From contig NZ_REBQ01000073.1 in the NCBI RefSeq assembly GCF_007692655.1, forward strand, positions 1-35,685: a stretch of DNA of 35,685 bases. Reading direction: 5' to 3'. Under the pieces are notes generated by a model. That model made no database searches. It was not told the DNA's origin and saw only the letters and a program-made list of their open reading frames with translations. The first letter of the stretch is position 1; the number at the start of each line of letters is the position of its first letter. This stretch comes from Halomonas sp. (lineage in GTDB: Bacteria > Pseudomonadota > Gammaproteobacteria > Pseudomonadales > Halomonadaceae). Positions 24,957 through 33,638 of this stretch are shown piece by piece. The position numbers and the translations under genes are program-made.

Positions 24957-25892
24957 TCAGTCGCTTTTAACGGGCGCTTTTGCTTCTGTGTCCACATGCA
25001 GACTGAACACATCGGGTCGAGCGTAGTGGCCAACCGGATCGAAATCGAGCTTGCTACGTACGATAACGTCGTTGGACACGTCGGCGTAGAGTATTCCCTC
25101 TTCATTCAACAAGGGGCCAGCAAGGACTTCCCCCATCGGGCTCACGATCATACTGGCACCGCGCATGAGCACCTTGTCAGGCTCGTTTGCAGATGCAAGC
25201 AGACAGTCGTAATCATCGGGGAAATCTCCACGCGTCAGGTATTGGCAAGCACTAAGAACATAGCATCGGCCTTCAAGAGCAATATGCTGCATGGTGGCTA
25301 GCCATGTATCACGATCATCAGCAGTCGGGGCGCAGTAGACATCAACCCCTTTGCTGTACATCGCCGAGCGCAACATCGGCATATAGTTCTCCCAGCAAAT
25401 CACCGCCCCCACCGTGCCTGCGTCGGTCTTGAAAACCGGTAACGTCGAGCCATCGCCAAAGCCCCAAATAACGCGCTCACCGCCGGTAGGCATCAGCTTG
25501 CGATGCTTGCCGACAAGGCCCTGCTCAGGGTCAATGTAAAGCACCGTGCAGTAGAGGGTATAGGCAGTGCGCTCAATCACACCCATGACCACAAACACGT
25601 TATGCGCTTGAGCAGCATCGATAATGAGGGTTAGTTCAGGCCCATCCAGGTCAACCGCACTGCGGTAATAACGCAGAAATTCATCGCGTCCCTCCTCCGT
25701 CCGTTTTCCTACTGGGCTACCGAAACTGGCACCTTTTGGGTATCCGCCCAGAAAAGCTTCGGGGAATACAACCACAGTGGCGCCTTCGGAGGCAGCTTCA
25801 CTAATCAGCTTCGCGCCTTTTTCCGCAGTCAGAAGAGGCTCGAATGGCAGAGATCCCGCCTGGACGACGGCGACTTTTTTAGCTGAATGCAT
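24957..25892 (-). CDS. Nitrilase
   Basis: Hydrolyses nitriles to carboxylic acids and ammonia. 311 residues with the Glu-Lys-Cys triad: E45 (FPEAFLGGYP), K132 (GKHRKLMPTGGER) and C166 (VICWENYMPM). CWENYMP and the YPKGASFG loop mark a true nitrilase (branch 1) rather than an amidase. The start overlaps the end of the symporter gene by 14 bases, with AAGGTAA upstream, suggesting coupled translation. Together with the aldoxime dehydratase downstream it completes the route from aldoxime to acid. Confidence 0.93.
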   Translation of the reverse strand: MHSAKKVAVVQAGSLPFEPLLTAEKGAKLISEAASEGATVVVFPEAFLGGYPKGASFGSPVGKRTEEGRDEFLRYYRSAVDLDGPELTLIIDAAQAHNVFVVMGVIERTAYTLYCTVLYIDPEQGLVGKHRKLMPTGGERVIWGFGDGSTLPVFKTDAGTVGAVICWENYMPMLRSAMYSKGVDVYCAPTADDRDTWLATMQHIALEGRCYVLSACQYLTRGDFPDDYDCLLASANEPDKVLMRGASMIVSPMGEVLAGPLLNEEGILYADVSNDVIVRSKLDFDPVGHYARPDVFSLHVDTEAKAPVKSD

Positions 25893-27384
25893 TTGCAGTT
25901 ACCTTTTTTGTTGGTTGCTTGCCATAGATCTGAGCAAACAGGGCATGGTAGTCATTATCGCCATTCAATAGCGCGGGCTGGGTAAAACGGCTAACCAGGA
26001 CGACCAATAGGAAATTCACGATGATGGCGCTAATGCCAGGGCCAAAGAACAAGTTGAGATCGGTGGTGGCGGTTACAAACAGCGTAATCACACCCAGCAC
26101 CAACCCTGTCAAAGCACCTGCGGGGGTAATCCAGCGGAAATAGAGCATCCCCAGCGCGGTGGGCACGAGCTGCAAGCCAAGGCTGAAGCCAAGGGAGGCT
26201 ACCGGCACTAGGTAACCGGCACCGGTAGGGCTAAGAGCAAGAACAAGCACGATGCTGGTGATCAAGCCGACCACCCCTTTATTGACAAGGCGTAACCGCT
26301 TTTCACTCATCTCTTTATCGAAGAACCGACGCCAAATATCTTCAGCGACAAGACTGGCGGAGGAGAGAAGCTGACTGTTGATGGTGGAAATAGCGGCGGC
26401 CAGGATACCTGCCACCACAAAGGAGCCGAGGATGGGCGCATATTCGGCAAAAATCAGCGGAAGGATGGCATCGCTATTCTCTGCGGCCCCTGGTACCAGC
26501 CCAGGAATGTTAGCGGAGATCCCAATGACGAGAGGAATACACGCCATCATCCAGGAGTTCCAAAATGGAGTGAACATGGCCACTTTCCCCAGCACCTTGG
26601 CCGAGTGAGCCGCGTAAAACTTTTGCCACATATGGGGTAATGCCCAGGCACCAAAACTCAGCCCTACCCATAGCTCCAGCATGGCCACGGGGTTGCCCTT
26701 ATTCGTCAGCAGCTGCGGCTCAACCTCGGCAACGTTCTGTAAAAACGACCAGCCACCTGCTTGGCCAACAATAAAAACTGCCGTAAAAACAAGCACCGTG
26801 GCGAAGAATGTGCCCATAAAGGCATCCGCCCATGCCGTGCCCCTAAAGCCAGCCCAAAGCACAATGAAACCAACCACCGCCGAGGTGATAATCACCCCAA
26901 CCGCATAGGGGATGGCGCCATCGGTCAGACTCTCCAGTGCACGGGCACTCCCCGTCACCTGAATCAACATCACCGGCACCAGCGCCACAATACCGACCAG
27001 GGAAAACAGCAAGCGAAGTGCTGGGCTTGAGTAGTAGTGCTCTACCATTTGCCCAGGGGTTATAAAGTTGAAGCGTTTACCGATATACCAAATACGGGTG
27101 CCAAACAGCCAAATAAACACACTGCCTTGAATGATCGCCCAGGTGGTAAAACCTGCAAACCAAATACCCTCTCGATAGTAAACACCGAAGGAACCCAGCA
27201 ATGTCCAGGTAGAGAAATACGTGGCGCCCATAGACATCAAGAGCAGCCCTGTACTCATCGAGCGTCCGCCCACCACATAGTCGTCAATGGTAGAGGTATT
27301 GTGTTGCCTAGCCCGCAAAGAGAGCGCGACAAAGATAGCGATAAACGCTATCAATATGATAATGGTTGCGTTCGTGCTATTCAT
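25879..27384 (-). CDS. Sodium:solute symporter (SSS family)
   Basis: Inner-membrane importer of 501 residues with about 13 helices. DDYVVGGRSMSTGLLLMSMGATYFSTWTLLG near the N-terminus and the GxxAAAISTINSQLLSSASLVAEDI stretch in the middle are SSS hallmarks, including sodium-site residues. The start at 27384 has AGGAGGAG upstream and overlaps the small DUF3311-like gene by 8 bases. Gene order makes an aldoxime, nitrile or related carboxylate the likely substrate; this is inferred from context only. Confidence 0.88.
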   Translation of the reverse strand: MNSTNATIIILIAFIAIFVALSLRARQHNTSTIDDYVVGGRSMSTGLLLMSMGATYFSTWTLLGSFGVYYREGIWFAGFTTWAIIQGSVFIWLFGTRIWYIGKRFNFITPGQMVEHYYSSPALRLLFSLVGIVALVPVMLIQVTGSARALESLTDGAIPYAVGVIITSAVVGFIVLWAGFRGTAWADAFMGTFFATVLVFTAVFIVGQAGGWSFLQNVAEVEPQLLTNKGNPVAMLELWVGLSFGAWALPHMWQKFYAAHSAKVLGKVAMFTPFWNSWMMACIPLVIGISANIPGLVPGAAENSDAILPLIFAEYAPILGSFVVAGILAAAISTINSQLLSSASLVAEDIWRRFFDKEMSEKRLRLVNKGVVGLITSIVLVLALSPTGAGYLVPVASLGFSLGLQLVPTALGMLYFRWITPAGALTGLVLGVITLFVTATTDLNLFFGPGISAIIVNFLLVVLVSRFTQPALLNGDNDYHALFAQIYGKQPTKKVTANAFS

Positions 27385-27625
27385 TACGCTCCTCCTGACG
27401 ATCAAGTTCATTAATACGATCAGAAAGAGGAACGAAGTACAGTGGGTATAATACTAATGCACATAGTGTTAATATCACATTACATAACAACACCCACGCC
27501 AGGGGAAGGGATAATGGCCCGATCCAAACCAGTTCATTAAGAACATTAAAGTAGGGAAGCCAGCTTCCGATAATAGCTATCAGAAGCACTAACCAAAACA
27601 ATATTCGTTTCCTGTCGCTCAACAT
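27377..27625 (-). CDS. Small two-helix membrane protein (DUF3311-like) partner of the symporter
   Basis: 82 residues with two hydrophobic segments (about 8-30 and 36-65) and a charged C-terminus. Small proteins of this type, often labelled DUF3311, commonly stand directly before SSS symporter genes, as here, with an 8-base overlap. A role in assembly or function of the transporter is likely but unproven. AAGGTGA precedes the start. First gene of the four-gene operon. Confidence 0.75.
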   Translation of the reverse strand: MLSDRKRILFWLVLLIAIIGSWLPYFNVLNELVWIGPLSLPLAWVLLCNVILTLCALVLYPLYFVPLSDRINELDRQEERNE

Positions 27626-27861
27626 AAAATCACCTTTTTATCCTAGAGCCAAAGTAAATATCTCTTTTTAGTTTTATTCCTTTAAATAAACAGCAAGCAT
27701 TATTGAGCGGCATACACCACCACTCTTTTGTGAGCTTTACCGGCGTTTTAACCTACTATCGGCTGCTGCTAACAAGAGATATCTAAAAGCACTGCATCGC
27801 AGTAACGTAAAGCATAGGAAGCGTTAGGGTGCGAGAAAAACGTTATTGTTAGCACGCGGCG

Positions 27862-27890
27862 TTGCCAAAATGTAAACACCGCACTAAATT
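27862..27890 (+). promoter_or_regulatory. Predicted sigma70 promoter of the LysR gene
   Basis: TTGCCA (27862-27867), 17-base spacer, TAAATT (27885-27890). A start near 27897 would give a leader of about 25 bases. Confidence 0.5.
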
Positions 27891-27893
27891 AAT

Positions 27894-27910
27894 GTTTTAA
27901 CTAATAAAAC
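27894..27910 (+). promoter_or_regulatory. Palindrome at the predicted LysR transcription start
   Basis: GTTTTA (27894-27899) and TAAAAC (27905-27910) form a 6-bp inverted repeat with a 5-base spacer just before the ribosome site. It could be an autoregulatory LysR site, but it is AT-rich and short. Confidence 0.25.
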
Positions 27911-27922
27911 AGGAACAAGACG

Positions 27923-28822
27923 ATGCAAATTGCAATGTTCAAGTACTTCCTGGCCGTGGCGGAAACAGGCTCAATACGACAGGCATCCCTTGCCTTACAT
28001 GTCAGCGCCTCAGCCATCAGCCGCCAAATCCAGAACCTTGAACACAGTTTCCAGACGACTCTCTTTGATCGCAGCTCAGATGGTATGCTGTTGACCGAAG
28101 AAGGAAGAATATTGGCGCTTCATATGCAGCGCACGATGCGAGAAATGGAGCTGGCCAGAGCCAAGATTGACGATATACACGGCTTAACAGCAGGGACTGT
28201 CAGGTATGCCACCATTGAAGGCGTTGTCAGAGCCTGGCTGTTTCCCGCCATCGCCGATTTTCAAAGGACCTACCCACTCGTCGAGTTCAAGGGGCGCATT
28301 TCAGGCGCTGAAGCCGTGTATCAAGCACTTGAAAATGACGAGGTAGACTTCGGAATCACAATGTATGATGACCTTTATCCCGACATTGGCATCGTGGAAA
28401 AATTTACCACCCCTTTCCAGGCCGCCATGCCCCTTCAGCACCCGCTGGCTCAGCGTAAAACACTGCATTTAGAAGAATTACTGCCCTACGAATTAACCAT
28501 GCTCGACTCAACGTTTCATACTCGACGAGCATTAGATAAATCCCTACTGCGGATGGGACTGAATGTACGCATTGGTTTCGAGCTGGATCATATTGAACTT
28601 ATCAAGGTACATGTTTTACAGACTGGCAATATCACTATCTTACCGGACTATGCTGTTATCCATGAAAAACAACACCAGAAAATGGCGATCGTTGATATAG
28701 AAGAGGATGAGATCCCGTTTGCTACGACGATTCTTTGTGTTCGCAGAGGACGTAGGTTAACCAGAGCAGCTGAAGAGATAATAAAGAAATTACGACTCCG
28801 CCCAATTACCCTTCCCCTATAA
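27923..28822 (+). CDS. LysR-type transcriptional regulator of the aldoxime/nitrile operon
   Basis: 299 residues: a winged HTH at 1-60 (FKYFLAVAETGSIRQASLALHVSASAISRQIQNLE) and an effector domain from about 90. It is divergent from the four-gene operon across a 297-base region, the classic arrangement of a LysR regulator and its target. The effector is probably an aldoxime, nitrile or acid product, by inference. AGGAAC precedes the ATG. Confidence 0.9.
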   Translation: MQIAMFKYFLAVAETGSIRQASLALHVSASAISRQIQNLEHSFQTTLFDRSSDGMLLTEEGRILALHMQRTMREMELARAKIDDIHGLTAGTVRYATIEGVVRAWLFPAIADFQRTYPLVEFKGRISGAEAVYQALENDEVDFGITMYDDLYPDIGIVEKFTTPFQAAMPLQHPLAQRKTLHLEELLPYELTMLDSTFHTRRALDKSLLRMGLNVRIGFELDHIELIKVHVLQTGNITILPDYAVIHEKQHQKMAIVDIEEDEIPFATTILCVRRGRRLTRAAEEIIKKLRLRPITLPL

Positions 28823-29057
28823 TGAAAGAACACATAAATAGTTTCAGAGAACGCATAAAAAAACCAAACGCACGCCAGCTACTTTATTTATTTCCCTCAT
28901 CCCTCCTCATATATTTAGATCAAACATATAAGTTACTTAGTTTGCACTAGTAAAAAAATCTGTCTGACTGACGCCAGCAAAATGGTATGGTAATTCAGGT
29001 GATCGTTGGAACCGCATTGCTGCAGATAGCCCGCATATTTTGGAGAACAGCATAGCC

Positions 29058-29657
29058 ATGAACGTCCCCTATTATGCTCAGTGGGAAACCCCCACCATGA
29101 TTAAGGATTTTTTATCCCAGGACGTCGCTCCCAGCCAGGATCCCAATTGGGAAAACTCAGGCGCACCAAGCCCCGAAGCGTATGAAAAATGGTCAGGGCA
29201 CATCTGTGGCATGGCCTGCCTGAAAATGGCGCTTGCCTACTATACCGGCACCACCTATTCCCTCTTTCACATTTTAAACCTGGCTATCCAATACGGCGCT
29301 TACAAGGAGAGCAGCGGTAACATCGCAGGCATGATATATGCACCTGCGGTCAATATGCTGCAGCAGGAATTCAACATCACCTCAAGCGTTCTCGCGCCTA
29401 TTACCATTGATGACGTGCAGCAACAATGGAATGAATCACGCCTATTTATTGCCTCTGTTCACCCCAGTATTCGACAGCCAGACACCTCGCCCCCTGCTCG
29501 TGGCGGCCACCTCGTGTTAGTAACCAACATAACCAGTAAAGAGATCACCTTTCACAACCCCTCCGGCAGCGACCCCGCATCACAAATCGATGTCACCCTG
29601 GAGCATCGCGATTTTGATCGCTTCTATGCCCAGCGAGGTATATTACTAAGCGGATAA
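29058..29657 (+). CDS. C39-like papain-fold cysteine peptidase family protein
   Basis: 199 residues from ATG 29058. NVPYYAQWE at the N-terminus, C50 in GHICGMACLKMAL, H151 in GGHLVLVTN and N167 in FHNPSG match the peptidase C39-like family (PF13529-type): glutamine, cysteine, histidine, Asp/Asn. There is no signal peptide or membrane segment, so it should be cytoplasmic, unlike most C39 domains, which are fused to transporters. GGAG lies 12 bases upstream, rather far. It stands between the LysR gene and recB. Substrate and function are unknown; peptidase, amidase or transglutaminase-like chemistry are all possible. Confidence 0.7.
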   Translation: MNVPYYAQWETPTMIKDFLSQDVAPSQDPNWENSGAPSPEAYEKWSGHICGMACLKMALAYYTGTTYSLFHILNLAIQYGAYKESSGNIAGMIYAPAVNMLQQEFNITSSVLAPITIDDVQQQWNESRLFIASVHPSIRQPDTSPPARGGHLVLVTNITSKEITFHNPSGSDPASQIDVTLEHRDFDRFYAQRGILLSG

Positions 29658-29681
29658 CGGGGCAGCCTTTTTTGCCCCGTT
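29656..29681 (+). terminator. Hairpin after the C39-like gene
   Basis: AACGGGGCA (29656-29664) pairs perfectly with TGCCCCGTT (29673-29681), overlapping the stop codon. The T-run is in the loop rather than after the stem, so terminator strength is uncertain. Confidence 0.5.
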
Positions 29682-29700
29682 CCTGGCAACAAGATATAGT
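29672..29700 (+). promoter_or_regulatory. Predicted sigma70 promoter of recBD
   Basis: TTGCCC (29672-29677), 17-base spacer, TATAGT (29695-29700), placed 72 bases before the recB start. The -35 overlaps the right arm of the preceding hairpin. Confidence 0.5.
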
Positions 29701-29771
29701 GCCCATTGCCCGCCCTTGGTTACCGATCAGGGGCGTTTTGCTTTAAGCCGCCTTGCCCCTGGAGTTCAGTG

Positions 29772-32700
29772 ATGAGCCAGCCCGCCCCACTCGATCCATT
29801 GCGCCTACCGCTCCACGGCAGCCGACTGATAGAGGCAAGCGCAGGCACCGGCAAAACCTTCACCATCGCGCTGCTCTATGTGCGCTTGGTACTCGGCGGC
29901 CACAGCATTGACGATGAATCTGCGTACATCCGCCCGCTCACGCCGCCGGAAATCCTGGTCGTTACCTTCACCAACGCCGCCACCCAAGAGCTACGCGAAC
30001 GGATCCGCAATCGGCTGGTAGAAGCAGCGGAAGTGTTTCGTAAAGCGCCAGATGCGAAGGAAGCAGGTCACGGAGAGGGTCTTTTTCCAGGGATGGAAAA
30101 AGTAGCGCCCAAGGATGGGTTCACAGCGCCCTCGGAGTGGCCTGCTTCCGAGCCTGTGGACGATCCACTACTCCTCCAACTCCGCGACCAATACGACCCC
30201 GCCACCTGGCCCGCCTGCGCCCGGCGCCTGGCCCTGGCCGCGGAGTGGATGGACGAAGCCGCGGTTTCCACCATTCACAGCTGGTGCTACCGCATGCTGC
30301 GCGAGCACGCCTTTGATAGCGGCAGCCTGTTCTCGCTCAACTTAGAGAACGACCAGCGGGAGCTGGAACAGGAAGTGGTGCGGGACTACTGGCGCAGCTT
30401 CTACTACCCGCTGGATAGCGACGCCCTGGGCATTGTGACCCGCTACTGGAAATCACCGGATGAGCTACACGCCATCCTCCAGCGCCTGCTGCCGGAAAGC
30501 GAAGCGCTGGGCGGTGCGAAGCCCGAGCCCAACGAGACCCTGGCCGCCACCCAGGCCGAACGAAGCGCCCAGCTCAGCCAGCTCAAAGCCCCCTGGGGCG
30601 CCTGGCTGGACGAACTGGTGCCCGCCCTGGAAGACGCCGCCAAAAGCAAAGCCTTTAAGGGCCAAAGCTTTAACGCCAAAAGCCGCGCCAACTGGCTAGG
30701 CGCACTGCGCGAGTGGTGCGAAAGCGATGCCGACCGCCCCGCGCTCACCGACGCCGCCTGGAAACGCATGACGCCGGACGGCATGGCGGAGATCTGGAAA
30801 GAGGGCGTACCCCCCTGCCCGCCAGCATGGCAAGCACTGGCGCAGCTACCGGCGGAACTTAACGCCCTGCCCGAGCCCCGCAACGACCTGCTGATTCACG
30901 CCGTGCAGTGGTGCCGCGCCCGCCTGGAACGGGAGCAAGAGCGCCGCGCCGAGATGGGCCCCAACGACCTGCTTACCCATCTGGATCGCGCCCTGCAAGG
31001 CCCCAACAGAGAGGCCCTGGCAGCGCAGATCCAGCGCCAGTTCCCCGTGGCGCTGATCGACGAATTTCAGGATACCGACCCGATCCAGTACCGCATCTTT
31101 AATGCGGTGTACGCCATTGCCCAACTCCGGCGGGATATCGCCATTCTGCTGATTGGCGACCCCAAGCAGGCGATCTACGCCTTTCGCGGCGCGGATATCT
31201 TCACCTACCTGCAGGCCCGCCAAGACACCGCAGGCCGCCACGTCACCCTGGGTACCAACTTCCGTTCCAGCCAAGCCATGGTAGCGGCGGTCAACCACTG
31301 CTTTGACTACGCCGACCAGCATGACGCCGGCGCCTTTCTGTTCCGGGAACCAAACGGCGACAACCCGCTGCCGTTTAACCCCGTTAACGCCAAAGGCACC
31401 GCCGACACCCTGGTACACAACGGCCAGCCACTCCCGGCGATGACCCTATGGCCCCTGGAGAGCGACGAACCGCTCTCCAAAACCGCCTACCAAACCGAGA
31501 TGGCCGAGCGCTGCGCCTCCCATATGGCCATGCTTTTGGAAGCAGGCCGCCAACAGCAGGCGGGTTTTTCGAAGGGCTGTGCAAAGGGCTATGTGAAAGC
31601 GGGCGATAACAGTGCGACAGGCGATAGCAGTGTGCGAAGTGGAGAGCAAACACTCACTCCGCTGGCCCCCTCGGATATGGCCGTGCTGGTCAACGGCCTG
31701 CAAGAAGCCCGGGCGATTCGCTTGGCGCTGGCAAGCAGAGGTATCAAGAGCGTCTACCTCTCCGACCACGACAAGGTCTTCAACTCGCCCATCGCCCCCC
31801 AGCTGGAAACCTGGCTGCGCGCCTGCGCCGAACCCCAGGCCAACTCCCGCCAAGCGGAGGCCAAACTGCGCGCCGCCCTGGCAACCCAGGTGATCGGGCT
31901 TAGCCTTGAAGAGCTCGACCACCTCAACCAAAGCGAGCTGGCCTGGGAAGCACGGGTCGAGCAGTTCAGCGGCTACCACCGCCTGTGGCAACGCCAAGGG
32001 GTGCTGCCGCTGGTGCGCCGCCTGATGGTGGATTTCAAGCTGCCCGAACGGCTACTGGGTGACTTCGCCGACGGTGAGCGCTTGCTAACCGACCTGCTCC
32101 ATTTGGGCGAACTGCTCCAGCAGGCCAGCCAGGAGCTGGATGGCGAACACGCGCTGATCCGCTTTCTCGCCGAGGCGATTGCCGACCCGGACAGCCACGG
32201 CGACAGCCACAAACTGCGCCTGGAGAGCGATGCCGACCTGGTCAAGGTGGTAACCATCCACAAATCCAAAGGGCTGGAGTACCCGCTGGTGTTCCTACCC
32301 TTTATCGCCAACCACCGGCCGGTGAAAGCGGAGGATGTCCCGCTGCGCTGGCACACCGCCGACGGCACCCTCACCCTGAGCCTAAGCGCCGATGAAGCCA
32401 CACTCGCCACCGCCGACCGGGAGCGCCTGGGCGAAGACCTGCGCAAGCTCTACGTCGCGCTCACCCGCGCCCGCCACGCCACCTGGCTGGGGCTGGCAAC
32501 GCTAAAAGGCAGCGAACATAGCGCCATCGGCCACCTGCTTAACGGCGGCAAAGCCCTTGGCCCCAGCGGGCTGCGGGCCGCCCTTGAAGAACTCACCAAA
32601 GAGAGCGCCATAGCGCTAACGGATGCCCCGGAACCCACCGCGCTACGCTTTACCCCAGCGCCGGAGCAACGTGCCCTGGGCAACGCCCGCACTCCACTGC

Positions 32701-33638
32701 GCCCCGCTCGGGAGCAGTGGTGGATCGCCAGCTACTCGGCGCTGCGCACCTCGGGGGCCATCTCCCCCCCGACGCCCCAGGCCGAACCCACCACCCCCCA
32801 GGAAGCCACCACCCTGGAAGTGCTGGACGAACCGCGGGATGACGCCGCCCACACCGGTGTGTTTCATCTACACCGCTTTCCACGCGGCCCCGGCCCCGGC
32901 ACCTTTCTCCACGGCTTGCTGGAGTGGGCAGGCCAGCTTGGCTTTAACAATGCCCTGAACGACCCCGCCGCCCGGGAAGATATGCTGCGGCGACGGGTAC
33001 AGCTGCGCGGCTGGCAGGCGTGGCACGACACCCTGGCAGGCTGGTTTGAAGAGCTGCTCGCCACGCCCCTGCCCCTATCACCGCAGCTACCCAACGAAGG
33101 CGGCCAAGTGGCGCTATGCGAACTTGAAAGCTACCAGGTAGAGCTGGAGTTCTGGTTTGCCGCCCACCAGGTGGGCACCCGCAAACTTGACGAGCTGGTA
33201 AGTGACCACTTACTGCCCGGCGTCTCGCGCCCCGCGCTGGATGCCGACACCCTTAACGGCATGCTCAAAGGCTTTATCGACTTGGCCTTTGAACATGATG
33301 GCCGCTTCTACGTGCTCGACTGGAAATCCAACTACCTGGGCAGCGACGACAGCGCCTACACCACGGATGCCCTGCGCAACGCCATGCTGGAAAAACGCTA
33401 CGACCTGCAGGCGGCCCTTTACCTGCTCGCGCTGCACCGGCTGCTAAAAGCGCGCTTGCCCGACTACGACCCACACCAACACCTGGGCGGCTCGATGACG
33501 GTATTTCTACGCGGCAGCCGCACCGCCGCGCGGGGTGTTCACGCGGTGCCCGCCCCGGTAGCACTGATTGAAGCACTGGATGCCCTCTTTACCGGCACGG
33601 CAGCCCATTCAGCAACCGGCCAGGAGGCGGCGGTATGA
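29772..33638 (+). CDS. recB: Exonuclease V subunit beta RecB
   Basis: Helicase and nuclease subunit of RecBCD. 1288 residues from ATG 29772 (GGAG upstream), longer than the 1180 of E. coli. Walker A EASAGTGKT (21-29), Walker B LIDEFQDTDP at about 428, helicase motifs GDPKQAIYAFRGAD, TIHKSKGLEYPLVFLP and LYVALTRAR, and the C-terminal nuclease centre VLDWKSNYLG at about 1182. Extra length includes an insert at about 92-128 that encodes a REP-like hairpin and one at about 594-625 built of short in-frame duplications. The stop overlaps recD by 4 bases. Confidence 0.95.
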   Translation: MSQPAPLDPLRLPLHGSRLIEASAGTGKTFTIALLYVRLVLGGHSIDDESAYIRPLTPPEILVVTFTNAATQELRERIRNRLVEAAEVFRKAPDAKEAGHGEGLFPGMEKVAPKDGFTAPSEWPASEPVDDPLLLQLRDQYDPATWPACARRLALAAEWMDEAAVSTIHSWCYRMLREHAFDSGSLFSLNLENDQRELEQEVVRDYWRSFYYPLDSDALGIVTRYWKSPDELHAILQRLLPESEALGGAKPEPNETLAATQAERSAQLSQLKAPWGAWLDELVPALEDAAKSKAFKGQSFNAKSRANWLGALREWCESDADRPALTDAAWKRMTPDGMAEIWKEGVPPCPPAWQALAQLPAELNALPEPRNDLLIHAVQWCRARLEREQERRAEMGPNDLLTHLDRALQGPNREALAAQIQRQFPVALIDEFQDTDPIQYRIFNAVYAIAQLRRDIAILLIGDPKQAIYAFRGADIFTYLQARQDTAGRHVTLGTNFRSSQAMVAAVNHCFDYADQHDAGAFLFREPNGDNPLPFNPVNAKGTADTLVHNGQPLPAMTLWPLESDEPLSKTAYQTEMAERCASHMAMLLEAGRQQQAGFSKGCAKGYVKAGDNSATGDSSVRSGEQTLTPLAPSDMAVLVNGLQEARAIRLALASRGIKSVYLSDHDKVFNSPIAPQLETWLRACAEPQANSRQAEAKLRAALATQVIGLSLEELDHLNQSELAWEARVEQFSGYHRLWQRQGVLPLVRRLMVDFKLPERLLGDFADGERLLTDLLHLGELLQQASQELDGEHALIRFLAEAIADPDSHGDSHKLRLESDADLVKVVTIHKSKGLEYPLVFLPFIANHRPVKAEDVPLRWHTADGTLTLSLSADEATLATADRERLGEDLRKLYVALTRARHATWLGLATLKGSEHSAIGHLLNGGKALGPSGLRAALEELTKESAIALTDAPEPTALRFTPAPEQRALGNARTPLRPAREQWWIASYSALRTSGAISPPTPQAEPTTPQEATTLEVLDEPRDDAAHTGVFHLHRFPRGPGPGTFLHGLLEWAGQLGFNNALNDPAAREDMLRRRVQLRGWQAWHDTLAGWFEELLATPLPLSPQLPNEGGQVALCELESYQVELEFWFAAHQVGTRKLDELVSDHLLPGVSRPALDADTLNGMLKGFIDLAFEHDGRFYVLDWKSNYLGSDDSAYTTDALRNAMLEKRYDLQAALYLLALHRLLKARLPDYDPHQHLGGSMTVFLRGSRTAARGVHAVPAPVALIEALDALFTGTAAHSATGQEAAV
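30081..30102. repeat. REP-like palindrome inside the recB reading frame
   Basis: CTTTTTCCA (30081-30089), GGGA, TGGAAAAAG (30094-30102) form a perfect 9-bp stem. The surrounding 30070-30150 is less GC-rich than the rest of recB and encodes an insert (GLFPGMEKVAPKDGFTAP). The pattern recalls dispersed palindromic repeats of this bacterial group, though no second copy was seen in the window. Confidence 0.5.
31572..31638 (+). repeat. In-frame tandem duplications in recB
   Basis: Two 12-base units (AAGGGCTGTGCA / AAGGGCTATGTG, 31572-31595) encode KGCA-KGYV. Two 18-base units (GCGATAACAGTGCGACAG / GCGATAGCAGTGTGCGAA, 31603-31638) encode GDNSAT-GDSSVR. Both keep the frame. Confidence 0.65.

Noticed and set aside
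28822..28950. Plus-strand 42-codon frame directly after the LysR gene
   Set aside because: No ribosome site, very AT-rich, no recognisable motif; the overlap with the lysR stop codon is probably chance.
30846..31418. Minus-strand frame of 190 codons opposite recB
   Set aside because: Antisense of conserved recB helicase motifs; high-GC genes often leave such open frames.
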